33,210 bases of DNA from contig CAISOD010000029.1 in the NCBI GenBank assembly GCA_903887045.1, positions 1 through 33,210 of the forward strand. Reading direction: 5' to 3'. This DNA comes from an uncultured Gammaproteobacteria bacterium (lineage in GTDB: Bacteria > Pseudomonadota > Gammaproteobacteria > Pseudomonadales > Pseudohongiellaceae). The translations under genes were made by a program, and so were the position numbers. The notes below the pieces were generated by a model. That model searched no databases. It was not told the DNA's origin and was given only the letters and a program-made list of their open reading frames with translations. Below, piece after piece: positions 23,699 through 31,580 of this stretch; position 1 is the stretch's first letter; every line of letters begins with the position of its first letter.

Positions 23699-23842
23699 AC
23701 GAAAGAAAAAGGGGGGATGCTGGCGCCGGCGGACTTGGGATGAAGCTCCCGCGGCTCAGAAATGAAGCGCACGCGGCGCTCGAAGCAACTGAACATGAAC
23801 TGCGCCGATCATCTTTTCATTAGCAACAAAAGCCAATATATG

Positions 23843-23975
23843 AAAAGACGCGGGCCCCGACCGTAGGAGAAGACAGTCGGGGCCCACTTTGCTCCTGACC
23901 CCGGCAGTTAACCATCAGGAGGTATCTCTCTCAAACAGCAGCCTGGAAAAATCGGGGAGAAAAACCAGCCTGCAC
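23843..23975 (-). ncRNA. Candidate small regulatory RNA in the Spot 42/ErsA locus
   Basis: An RNA of about 133 nt is predicted from a promoter ending at 23980 to a terminator U-tract at 23843. It would fold into three stem-loops. Stem 1 (23973-23965 with 23946-23938) is GCAGGCTGG/CCAGGCTGC with one G-G mismatch and an 18-base loop containing CTCCCC between T-runs. Stem 2 (23921-23915 with 23898-23892) is CTCCTGA/TCAGGAG. Stem 3 is a perfect 10-bp terminator. Between polA and engB, enterobacteria encode Spot 42 and Pseudomonas the roughly 132-nt sigma-22-dependent ErsA, so position, length and promoter type agree with an ErsA-like RNA. I did not compare sequences with those RNAs. The rest of the 23698-24094 gap shows no convincing gene. 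Confidence 0.75.
23852..23885 (-). terminator. GC-rich terminator of the candidate small RNA
   Basis: A perfect 10-bp stem (GGGCCCCGAC / GTCGGGGCCC) with a 14-base loop is followed on the - strand by GCGTCTTTTC. On the + strand it is followed by ACTTTGC, a poorer U-tract, which favours the - strand. It may also stop polA read-through and, less efficiently, engB transcripts. Confidence 0.8.
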
Positions 23976-23979
23976 AATC

Positions 23980-24006
23980 TTTGAACACAGTCGTTCTAAA
24001 AAGTTC
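23980..24006 (-). promoter_or_regulatory. Sigma-E/AlgU-type promoter for the candidate small RNA
   Basis: On the - strand the -35 element GAACTT (within GGAACTT, 24007-24001) is followed by exactly 16 bases and a -10 element TCAAA (23984-23980). This matches the known envelope-stress sigma factor pattern GAACTT-N16/17-TCnnA. Initiation is expected near 23973-23975. It overlaps no gene. Confidence 0.65.
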
Positions 24007-24093
24007 CACAAGCGTTCAAGAATTTTTCAACAACCGCTGTAATGACTTGAATAAAAGCTGTCTACACAACAGTCCGCTCAACGCGGGTTGCGG

Positions 24094-26850
24094 TCAGTGC
24101 GCCTCGTCCCAGTTGCTGCCATGGCCCATATCAACCACCAACGGCACCGACAGCGCTGCCGCCGATGCCATGCGAAACCGCACCCCCTCCATCAGCAAAG
24201 CCAGATCAGCCTCGGCCACCTCGAACACCAGCTCATCGTGCACCTGCAGCACCAGGCGGGCGTCGAGACGGGCCACATCCAGCCAGTGGTCGATGTCGAC
24301 CATTGCCTGTTTGATGATGTCGGCTGCCGAGCCCTGCATGGGCGCGTTGATAGCGGTGCGTTCAGCGGCCTTGCGCAACATCGGATTGCGCGCCTTGATG
24401 TCGGGCAGGTAGAGACGTCGGCCGAACAGCGTTTCAACATACCCCTGCTCGGCAGCCTGCAAACGCGTGTTCTCCATGTAATCACGCACGCCTGGGTAGC
24501 GATGGAAATAGCGTTCGACATATTCCTGTGCCTCGCTGCGGCCGATACCGAGCTGGGCAGCAAGTCCGAACGCCGACATGCCATAGATGAGGCCGAAGTT
24601 GATTGCCTTGGCGCTACGGCGTTGATCGCTACTGACCTCGTTCAGCGCACAACCAAAAATTTCAGCTGCAGTTGCCCGATGCACATCGAGTCCTTCGGCG
24701 AACGCACGTACAAGGCCGGCATCGCTGGACAGATGCGCCATGATGCGCAGCTCAACTTGTGAATAGTCGGCTGCCAGCAGCAACTTGCCGGGGTCGGCAA
24801 CGAAGGCGCGACGAATGCGGCGACCTTCCTCGGTGCGAATCGGAATGTTCTGCAGGTTCGGGTCCATCGACGACAACCGGCCCGTTGCTGCCACTGCCTG
24901 TTGGAACGTACTGTGGATGCGACCACTGTCGGGCTGGATGTCAAGCGGCAGCTTGTCGGTGTAGGTGCTCTTGAGCTTGGCAAGGCCACGCTGCTCGAGA
25001 ATCACCTTCGGCAAGGGATAACCGTGCGTTTCCGCCAGCTCCTGTAACACCGGCTCGGCCGTGGACGGCTGACCCTTGTCGGTTTTGCTGATCACGGGGT
25101 AGCCCAGTTTCTCGAACAGGATTTTCTGCAACTGTGCCGGCGAACCCAGATTGAATTCTTCACCGGCCAACTCGAAGGCTTTTCGCTCCAGCTCAACGAG
25201 CCGCACCGCCAACTGCTGGCTCTGCGTAGCGAGCGCCTGCACGTTGACCTTGATGCCAGTCGCCTCCATACGTGCGAGTACCGGCAGCAGCGCAATTTCG
25301 AAATAGCGATAGACGTCAGCCAGCCGGCCAGTGTGCTCCAGCTTGTCGCTCAACAGGTAATGCAGGCGCAAGGTGAGATCGACACAGCGCGCGCTGTAGT
25401 CGGTCGCTTTGGCGATGTCGAGCTGGGAGTAAGTGAGTTTGTTGCGGCCTTTGCCCAGCAAAGATTCCGTGTCGGGCAAAATCTCGCCCAGATAATGGTC
25501 GCAACACTTTTCCAGCGTGTGTTTGAGTGCAACCGAGTCGAGCACGTACGACTGCAACATGGTGTCGTAGCGACGGCCACGCAAACGGATGCCGTGGCGT
25601 CGCAGCACATGCGACATGTATTTGAGATCGTGACCCACCTTGAACAGCGCCTGGTTTTCCAGCGCCGGCTTCAACAATGCGAGCACGCTGTCAGTCGACA
25701 ACTGTGCTTCGGCGCCGAGCATGTCGTGGCCAAGCGGGATGTACACGGCGTTGCCCGGCTTGCTGGCAAGTGCGATGCCGGTGATGCGCGCGAGCTGGAA
25801 GTGGGCATCGTCAGTCATCAGCGTGAGCGCGAGGCGTGGCGCGCTGGCGAGCGCGGCAAGGTAGTGCTGTAAATCAGTTTCGTTGTTTAGCGTACGGTAA
25901 TTCACCGTTGCTGGTGCTTGCCAGAGCGGCCCTTCAGCATTTGTTGTTGCAGACGGCTCAGGTGGGGCGCTTGCCGCTGGCGTCGATTGTATGCCTTGCT
26001 CTTCCAGCTCCCTGATCCAGCTCTTGAATTCGAGATCGCGGTAAAGCGACAGCAACGCTTCCTTGTCTTCTGCATTGTGCTTGAGGTCTTGCGGGCCGAA
26101 ACCGAGCGCAACATCAAGCTTGATGGTTGCCAGTTGGTACGACAACTTCAGCACGTCGATGCTGTTCCGCAGGTTGTCGCCTACCTTGCCGCCCACCTTG
26201 TCGGCCTGCGCAATCAGCGCATCGACCGAATCGAATTCCTGAAGCCATTTCACTGCCGTTTTCGGACCTACACCCTGCACACCTGGAATGTTGTCGACAC
26301 TGTCGCCCATCAAGGCAAGGTAGTCGATGATGCGTTCAGGCGGCAGGCCGAACTTGGTTTTGACACCTTCAATGTCGAGCCGCTCGTTAGTCATCGTGTT
26401 CAGCAGCGTGACGTGATCGTTGACGAGCTGCGCCATGTCCTTGTCGCCGGTCGAAATCAGTGTCGGCAATTTCTGCAGCCATGCCTGCTGCGCCAGTGTG
26501 CCAATGACATCGTCGGCTTCAACATCGTCAACCACCAACAGCGGCAACCCCATCGCGCGGATGATCGAGTGGATCGGTTCGATTTGTGAGCGCAGATCAT
26601 CGGGCATCGGCGGGCGATGCGCCTTGTATTCCGGATAGATATCGTCGCGGAATGTTTTGCCTTTGGCGTCGAACACTACAGCGATCGTACTGTTCGGGTA
26701 TTGTTTAATCAGGCTGCGGATCATGTTGATCACGCCCTTGATGGCGCCGGTCGCCTGGCCCTTGGTGTTGTTCAGCGGCGGCAGCGCGTGATACGCGCGA
26801 AACAGGTACGACGAACCATCGACCAGCACCAGCGGGGCTACATCACTCAT
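24094..26850 (-). CDS. polA: DNA polymerase I with a degenerate 3'-5' exonuclease domain
   Basis: Repair and Okazaki-fragment polymerase, 918 aa from the ATG at 26850 (GGGAG upstream; the track start at 26913 lies inside znuA). The 5'-nuclease domain is intact (VLVDGSSYLFRAYHA, VVFDAKGKTFRDD, VDDVEADDVIG, STGDKDMAQLV). The polymerase domain is intact too: motif A AADYSQVELRIMAHL, O-helix RRSAKAINFGLIYG, motif C QVHDELVFEV. The middle domain aligns without gaps at the key sites to the E. coli proofreading domain, yet all four catalytic acids are replaced: Thr343 for D355, Met345 for E357, Met412 for D424, Cys489 for D501; Tyr485 (E. coli Y497) remains. Proofreading is therefore probably absent. 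The start overlaps the znuA stop by 8 bp, suggesting co-transcription. Confidence 0.96.
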   Translation of the reverse strand: MSDVAPLVLVDGSSYLFRAYHALPPLNNTKGQATGAIKGVINMIRSLIKQYPNSTIAVVFDAKGKTFRDDIYPEYKAHRPPMPDDLRSQIEPIHSIIRAMGLPLLVVDDVEADDVIGTLAQQAWLQKLPTLISTGDKDMAQLVNDHVTLLNTMTNERLDIEGVKTKFGLPPERIIDYLALMGDSVDNIPGVQGVGPKTAVKWLQEFDSVDALIAQADKVGGKVGDNLRNSIDVLKLSYQLATIKLDVALGFGPQDLKHNAEDKEALLSLYRDLEFKSWIRELEEQGIQSTPAASAPPEPSATTNAEGPLWQAPATVNYRTLNNETDLQHYLAALASAPRLALTLMTDDAHFQLARITGIALASKPGNAVYIPLGHDMLGAEAQLSTDSVLALLKPALENQALFKVGHDLKYMSHVLRRHGIRLRGRRYDTMLQSYVLDSVALKHTLEKCCDHYLGEILPDTESLLGKGRNKLTYSQLDIAKATDYSARCVDLTLRLHYLLSDKLEHTGRLADVYRYFEIALLPVLARMEATGIKVNVQALATQSQQLAVRLVELERKAFELAGEEFNLGSPAQLQKILFEKLGYPVISKTDKGQPSTAEPVLQELAETHGYPLPKVILEQRGLAKLKSTYTDKLPLDIQPDSGRIHSTFQQAVAATGRLSSMDPNLQNIPIRTEEGRRIRRAFVADPGKLLLAADYSQVELRIMAHLSSDAGLVRAFAEGLDVHRATAAEIFGCALNEVSSDQRRSAKAINFGLIYGMSAFGLAAQLGIGRSEAQEYVERYFHRYPGVRDYMENTRLQAAEQGYVETLFGRRLYLPDIKARNPMLRKAAERTAINAPMQGSAADIIKQAMVDIDHWLDVARLDARLVLQVHDELVFEVAEADLALLMEGVRFRMASAAALSVPLVVDMGHGSNWDEAH

Positions 26851-27754
26851 CGCGCTCTCCCATGCAGTGTTGCAGTGCGGATGCCAGCTGGCGCAGCAGC
26901 AGTGCATAGGCATCGGCAGCAGGGGCTATTGCCACGCCCAGCACATCGGCACTGACAATGCTGATCTCGCTGCCACTGAGCAAGGCATCAAGCTGCTGAT
27001 GATTTTCCGTGGGCTCGGTCAGCAGACAGTGGATATCCTGCGCAGCCAATTGCGCGCGCAACGCCACCACGCTGCGCACGCCGGGCGCGTTGTTGCTGCT
27101 GTCGGCAAGAGTCAGTGGTGCTTGCAGTCCGTGCTGTCGGGTGAAGTAACGGAAAGCATCGTGGCTTACTGACCATGGTTGCGTTTGCAACGGCTGCAGC
27201 GATAGCGCGAGCTCTGCGTCGACTGCGTCCAGCTGCAAGGAGAACACTTGCACATTGAATACGTAGCGATCTGCGTTGGCGGTGTCGAGCTGCTGCAGTT
27301 CCGTGGCGAGTGCAGTCGCGATGTGACGGGCATTGTGGCTGTCAAGCCAGAGATGCGGATCAATGGCGCCTTCAATTGAACCCAATTGGATACCGGGCAG
27401 TAGTTGTGCCGTTACCACACGTGCATCAATGTCGCTGATCACATCAACCAAGGGTACTTCCAATGCAGGCCCTGCCCACAACACCAGCTCCGCGTTCTGC
27501 AGGGCACGCCGTTCGGACGGCCGTAATGACAGATGATGCGGATCCTGGCCGGCACCGACAGCCAACTCAGGGGTACTGATGCCATCGGTGACGGCCGCCG
27601 CAATCAACTGCAACGGCTTGATACTGACGACCACAACGGGCGCGGCGACGCTGACACTGGCGCACAGCATTACAATGAGAGCGCACACAGCGCACTGCCA
27701 CAAACGGCACAGCGTCGACAGCGGCCAACAAAGCGAAAACACTAGGTAAATCAT
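26843..27754 (-). CDS. znuA: Zinc ABC transporter substrate-binding protein ZnuA
   Basis: Periplasmic zinc-binding protein, about 303 aa. The frame in the track runs on to 28645, but that part is antisense to znuC; the ATG at 27754 gives a signal-peptide-like start ([24 protein letters not shown]). The family's metal-site regions are visible: [50 protein letters not shown] and [14 protein letters not shown]. Unlike many ZnuA proteins it has no His-rich loop between the first two sites. The signal peptide is long (about 38 residues), so a later start such as the Val at position 5 is possible. It diverges from znuC over a likely Zur site and overlaps polA downstream. Confidence 0.88.
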   Translation of the reverse strand: MIYLVFSLCWPLSTLCRLWQCAVCALIVMLCASVSVAAPVVVVSIKPLQLIAAAVTDGISTPELAVGAGQDPHHLSLRPSERRALQNAELVLWAGPALEVPLVDVISDIDARVVTAQLLPGIQLGSIEGAIDPHLWLDSHNARHIATALATELQQLDTANADRYVFNVQVFSLQLDAVDAELALSLQPLQTQPWSVSHDAFRYFTRQHGLQAPLTLADSSNNAPGVRSVVALRAQLAAQDIHCLLTEPTENHQQLDALLSGSEISIVSADVLGVAIAPAADAYALLLRQLASALQHCMGERDE

Positions 27755-27782
27755 GGGATAACGGCACAGTCTGGCAGGGTTG

Positions 27783-27800
27783 AATGCTATGATACACCAC
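27783..27800. promoter_or_regulatory. Possible Zur operator between znuA and znuC
   Basis: AATGCTATGATACACCAC matches the core of the known gammaproteobacterial Zur site (AATGTTATAnTATAACAT) at 12 of 17 fixed positions, with the left half best conserved. It lies in the 72-bp gap between the divergent znuA and znuC starts, where such an operator is expected. The TATGAT inside it could also be a -10 element for znuC. The right half is degenerate. Confidence 0.45.
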
Positions 27801-27826
27801 CGATTTGCAAGGCCACGGACCCTGTC

Positions 27827-28702
27827 TTGAACCAGCCGACTTCTCCGCCCAAGACCGATACCGCCACTGCTGCCACCTGCATTCCGCAGGCCTTGCTGCA
27901 CCTGCACGCGGTGGATTTCCATGCCGGTGACCGCCACATCCTGCAACAGGTAAACCTGCATCTGACGCAGGGCCAGATCCTGACGCTCATCGGCCCCAAC
28001 GGTGCCGGCAAGACCACACTGGTGAAGATCGCTCTCGGGCTGGTGGTGCCCAGCAGCGGCACTGTCAACCGCAGTGCCGACCTGCGCATCGGCTACATGC
28101 CGCAGCGCTTGCAGGTGGATGCCACCTTGCCGCTGAGTGTGCAGCGCTTCCTGCAGCTGGCGCCGCGCTCCACTGCGGCCGACATCACTACTGCACTGCA
28201 GGAAGTAGGTGCCGATCATCTGCGCCACAGCCGCCTGCAATCCCTTTCCGGCGGTGAGCTGCAGCGCGTATTGCTGGCGCGGGCGTTGCTCGGCAAGCCG
28301 CAGCTGCTGGTACTCGACGAACCCACCCAGGGTGTCGATCTCAAAGGCCAGGCCGAGTTGTACGACCTCATTACCCGCATTCGTGACCGCCATGGCTGTG
28401 GCGTGTTGATGGTGTCGCACGATCTTCACCTGGTGATGTCGGCCACCGACGAAGTGATCTGCCTCAACCAGCACGTGTGCTGCCATGGCCATCCGGAACA
28501 AGTCGGCAACGATCCCGCGTATCTCGAACTGTTCGGCAAGGCCGGCGTAGAGGCGATGGCTGTATACACCCACCATCATTATCACGAGCACGATCTGCAC
28601 GGGAATGTGGTGGACGAACATGTACACGACGCCAACTGTCAGCACTCACCTGCGCCAAGTCTGTTGTTGCATCCGAACGCACCGCGCAGGAGTTCGCACT
28701 GA
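27827..28702 (+). CDS. znuC: Zinc ABC transporter ATPase ZnuC
   Basis: ATPase of the high-affinity zinc importer, 291 aa. Motifs: Walker [11 protein letters not shown]-loop GYMPQRL, signature [16 protein letters not shown], Walker [13 protein letters not shown] and switch His in MVSHDLH. The C-terminal tail is rich in His ([20 protein letters not shown]), a known trait of ZnuC that may sense or buffer zinc. The only in-frame start before the domain is a TTG at 27827 with a poor ribosome binding site. The stop overlaps the znuB start by 1 base (TGATG). Confidence 0.93.
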   Translation: MNQPTSPPKTDTATAATCIPQALLHLHAVDFHAGDRHILQQVNLHLTQGQILTLIGPNGAGKTTLVKIALGLVVPSSGTVNRSADLRIGYMPQRLQVDATLPLSVQRFLQLAPRSTAADITTALQEVGADHLRHSRLQSLSGGELQRVLLARALLGKPQLLVLDEPTQGVDLKGQAELYDLITRIRDRHGCGVLMVSHDLHLVMSATDEVICLNQHVCCHGHPEQVGNDPAYLELFGKAGVEAMAVYTHHHYHEHDLHGNVVDEHVHDANCQHSPAPSLLLHPNAPRRSSH

Positions 28703-29478
28703 TGGCTGATTTTCTCTGGCGCGCCATCACTGCGGGCTTGTTGCTGGCTGTGGTGGCAGGTCCACTGGGCTGCTTCATCGTCTGGCGCCGCATGGCGTAT
28801 TTCGGTGACACGCTATCGCACTCGGCCTTGCTCGGCATTGCGTTTGGGTTGTTGTTCGATCTCAATTTGCAGGTAGCAGTTGTGGTTTCATCTGCCGCTA
28901 TCGCGCTACTGCTGGTGTTACTCGAACGCCACAAGTCGCTCGCTACTGATACCTTGCTCGGCATTCTTGCCCACAGTGCCCTCGCGCTCGGCCTGGTATT
29001 GCTCAGCTTCACGCCAACACAAATCGATCTTCAGGCCTATCTGTTCGGCGACTTGCTGACAGTAACCAGCAGTGAGTTGCTGTGGCTGGTGTTCGGTGCT
29101 GCTTGCGCACTCGCGCTGTTGCTGACGCAGTGGAATGGGTTGCTGTCGTTCACCCTGCAAAGCGAACTGGCGCAAGTGGAAGGCCTCAACGTGGCACGCC
29201 TGCGCGTTCTGCTGATGCTGATGATTTCGTTGGTGGTGGCAGTATCGATGAAGATAGTGGGCGTATTGCTGATCACGTCACTGCTGATTATTCCAGCCGC
29301 CACCGCTCGCTTGTTTGCGCACTCGCCGGAGCAGATGGCCTTGGGTGCCAGCCTTTGCGGTTGTATTGCAGTCCTCGGCGGCATTGCTGCGTCGTGGTTC
29401 TGGGACACCCCGACCGGGCCCAGCATTGTGGTGGTTGCCGCATTGCTGTTTGCGGTGGGTTCGTTGCGCAAAGCCTGA
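28702..29478 (+). CDS. znuB: Zinc ABC transporter permease ZnuB
   Basis: Membrane subunit of the zinc importer, 258 aa. The track start at 28477 lies inside znuC; the ATG at 28702 has AGGAG about nine bases upstream. About eight hydrophobic helices are visible, with the ABC-3 family hallmarks GDTLSHSALLGIAFG near residue 35, AYLFGDLLTV, and MKIVGVLLITSLLIIPAATARLF. It is coupled to znuC and would be controlled with it, probably by Zur. Confidence 0.95.
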   Translation: MADFLWRAITAGLLLAVVAGPLGCFIVWRRMAYFGDTLSHSALLGIAFGLLFDLNLQVAVVVSSAAIALLLVLLERHKSLATDTLLGILAHSALALGLVLLSFTPTQIDLQAYLFGDLLTVTSSELLWLVFGAACALALLLTQWNGLLSFTLQSELAQVEGLNVARLRVLLMLMISLVVAVSMKIVGVLLITSLLIIPAATARLFAHSPEQMALGASLCGCIAVLGGIAASWFWDTPTGPSIVVVAALLFAVGSLRKA

Positions 29479-29539
29479 GTTTTTTGTCTCGTTGTCGCTT
29501 CTTTCATGCAGTCGGTTCTTACCCGCAGAGGAATGCCGC

Positions 29540-30028
29540 ATGTGGTTCGATGAGTTCGCAACACCCATTGGCAAGCTCACGGTTGCCGTAGACGACACCG
29601 GCGTACGGTATGTGCTGTTTGAATCCAGTCGCCATCCCATGCCTGCGCAAGACGACTGGAAGCGCGACAGGAAGGCAACGCGCGAGGTACGTGAACAATT
29701 GCTTGAGTACTTTGCCGGCAAACGCAAAGGCTTTGATCTGCAGGTGAATGCGGTCGGCACGCCTTTCCAGCGCAAGCTCTGGCTGGCCCTTGCAAAGATT
29801 CCGCACGGCAGCACCGTGAGCTACGGCGAGCTGGCGGCAAAGATAGGCAGGCCGGCTGCATCACGCGCCGTTGGCGCTGCCAGCGGCCGCAATCCGCTAC
29901 CTATCCTGTTGCCGTGTCATCGCGTGGTGGGCAGTGATGGCAGCCTTACTGGTTTTGGCGGTGGCTTGCCGGTGAAGGCGTGGTTATTGTCGCATGAAGG
30001 GGCAGGGACTTATCTGCTGTTCGACTAG
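29540..30028 (+). CDS. ogt: Methylated-DNA--protein-cysteine methyltransferase (Ogt/MGMT)
   Basis: Suicide DNA-repair protein that removes methyl groups from O6-methylguanine. The protein is 162 aa from the ATG at 29540, which has AGAGGA seven bases upstream; the track start lies inside znuB. The C-terminal domain carries VSYGELAAKIGRPAASRAVGAASGRNP and the active site LPCHRVV (Cys126), followed by LTGFGGGLPVK. The N-terminal domain is short and of the Ogt type, without the Ada zinc domain. It lies 61 bp after znuB and ends 7 bp from the convergent sco gene. Confidence 0.94.
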   Translation: MWFDEFATPIGKLTVAVDDTGVRYVLFESSRHPMPAQDDWKRDRKATREVREQLLEYFAGKRKGFDLQVNAVGTPFQRKLWLALAKIPHGSTVSYGELAAKIGRPAASRAVGAASGRNPLPILLPCHRVVGSDGSLTGFGGGLPVKAWLLSHEGAGTYLLFD

Positions 30029-30035
30029 CCGCCGA

Positions 30036-30683
30036 TTATTTCCTGGCTTCCAGCACCGAACGGAATGTCACCAGCATCTTCTGTGGATCAGTTGGTGACT
30101 TGAAGAAGCCCTGGAAATCGCCCTCTGGGTTGATCAGCGCAATTTCGCCGCTGTGCGTCACTTCATAGTCGGTTTCGTTTTTCCCGGGCAGGTAGCCGAA
30201 GGCAATGTTGAGCTGGTGGGCGAGGTTGAATATCTCGATGTACTCACCGGTGGCACCAACGTAATCCTTGCCGAAGTACTGCACATAGGCGCCGAGTTTT
30301 TCCGGCGTGTCACGCATAGGATCAACGGTGACAAGCGCAACCTGCAGGTTGGCGCCAGCGACCGTATCGGCTTCATTCAACAACTTGTGGAACTGATTGA
30401 TGCTTGCCATGGTGGTGGGACACACATCAGGGCAGGTGGTGTAGCCGAAGAACATCAGCGTCCAGTGGCCTTGCAGCCAGGCCTTGGTGAATGGCTGGTT
30501 GTTGTAGTCGGTCAGTTTGAAATCAGCAAAGCGGCGCGGCACGTCGTAAACGAACAAGCCCTGCTCGCTCATCTGCGCCTGCGTCATTACCGCTGGCGAC
30601 AGAATCCTGTTCGCGGTCAATCCCACCACGAGTGCCATGAAGGCAGCGCAGCCTATAACCGTATTGGCAACACCCTTTTGCAT
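30036..30683 (-). CDS. SCO1/SenC-family copper chaperone for cytochrome oxidase assembly
   Basis: Membrane-anchored periplasmic thioredoxin-fold protein of 215 aa that delivers copper to the CuA site of cytochrome c oxidase. It has an N-terminal membrane anchor (VIGCAAFMALVVGLTA), the copper ligands CPDVC (Cys84, Cys88) in FFGYTTCPDVCPTT, and the distal His177 in YEVTHSGEIALINPEG. The VTVDPMRDTPEKLGAYV segment is a family signature. It is the last gene of the ctaA-cyoE-sco operon, 12 bp after cyoE, with GGAA ahead of the ATG. Confidence 0.93.
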   Translation of the reverse strand: MQKGVANTVIGCAAFMALVVGLTANRILSPAVMTQAQMSEQGLFVYDVPRRFADFKLTDYNNQPFTKAWLQGHWTLMFFGYTTCPDVCPTTMASINQFHKLLNEADTVAGANLQVALVTVDPMRDTPEKLGAYVQYFGKDYVGATGEYIEIFNLAHQLNIAFGYLPGKNETDYEVTHSGEIALINPEGDFQGFFKSPTDPQKMLVTFRSVLEARK

Positions 30684-30695
30684 GAAGATTCCGCG

Positions 30696-31574
30696 TTACA
30701 GGTAATGATCGATCAGCAGCACGATGAACAACGCGATCAGGTAGAAGATAGAGAAGCGGAATGTCTGCATGGCGGCCTGAGGTCGCTTCGTCACCATCAG
30801 GTTGATCGAGTGGTAGAGGAAGCCGGCGCCAAGTACCAACGCGGACATCAGATAGAACAAACCGCTCATGCCTGTCAGATAAGGCATCACGCTCACCACC
30901 AGCATGATGATGGTGTAAAGCAGCGTATGCAGCTTGGTGAGCGCCTCACCGTGCGTAACGGGCAGCATCGGGATATTGGTTTTGGCGTAATCGTTCTTGC
31001 GGTGTATCGCCAAGGGCCAGAAATGAGGTGGTGTCCACGCAAAGATGATCAGCACCAGCAGCAAGCCACCTGGTTCAACGGTGCCGGTAACAGCCGTCCA
31101 ACCCAACAACGGTGGCATGGCCCCAGAAAGTCCGCCAATCACAATGTTCTGCGGCGTCGCCCGCTTGAGCCAGCCGGTATAGATGATGGCGTAGCCAACG
31201 AACGACGCCAACGTGAGCCATGCACACAGCGGGTTCACCAGCCACATCAGTATCGCCATGCCGCTGAGGCAGATCGCACAAGCGAACAACAGTGCCTGCG
31301 TCGGTGTCACCTTGCCTTGTGGTATCGGCCGCTTCAGCGTGCGTTGCATGATGGTGTCGATGCGGTGATCAATCAGGTGATTGACGACAGCACCGGCGCT
31401 GGCTACCAGCGCAATGCCGACGTTGCCCCACAACAAGGCATCAAGCGGCACCATGCCCGGGACGGCGAGGAACATGCCGACCATCGCAGTGAGGATCATC
31501 ATCATCACTACGCGCGGCTTGGTCATCTCGTAGTAGTCGCGCCAACTGGCGCGCTTGGGTAGAGCGGTATCCAT
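30696..31574 (-). CDS. cyoE: Protohaem IX farnesyltransferase (haem O synthase, CyoE/CtaB)
   Basis: UbiA-type prenyltransferase that adds farnesyl to haem B, giving haem O. It is 292 aa with about nine membrane helices. The conserved polar loop is present: NHLIDHRIDTIMQRTLKRPIP, with the NxxxDxxxD metal-diphosphate motif at N65, D69 and D73, and a second loop WTPPHFWPLAIHRKNDYAKTNIPMLPV. It begins 6 bp after the ctaA stop and supplies the substrate that CtaA oxidises to haem A. Confidence 0.95.
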   Translation of the reverse strand: MDTALPKRASWRDYYEMTKPRVVMMMILTAMVGMFLAVPGMVPLDALLWGNVGIALVASAGAVVNHLIDHRIDTIMQRTLKRPIPQGKVTPTQALLFACAICLSGMAILMWLVNPLCAWLTLASFVGYAIIYTGWLKRATPQNIVIGGLSGAMPPLLGWTAVTGTVEPGGLLLVLIIFAWTPPHFWPLAIHRKNDYAKTNIPMLPVTHGEALTKLHTLLYTIIMLVVSVMPYLTGMSGLFYLMSALVLGAGFLYHSINLMVTKRPQAAMQTFRFSIFYLIALFIVLLIDHYL

Positions 31575-31580
31575 CGGGAT

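Noticed and set aside
23699-23842. Possible small ORF or second RNA just after engB
   Set aside because: The only frame in the track (23461-23823) is mostly antisense or out-of-frame engB, and no start with a ribosome binding site or stable hairpin was seen.
27755-28645. The N-terminal 297 residues of the track's 600-aa frame ending in znuA
   Set aside because: This part is antisense to znuC and has no family features; the ZnuA signal peptide begins at 27754.
29470-29500. T-run after znuB (GAGTTTTTTGTC) as a terminator
   Set aside because: No convincing GC-rich stem precedes it; only the short TTGCGCAA palindrome is present.
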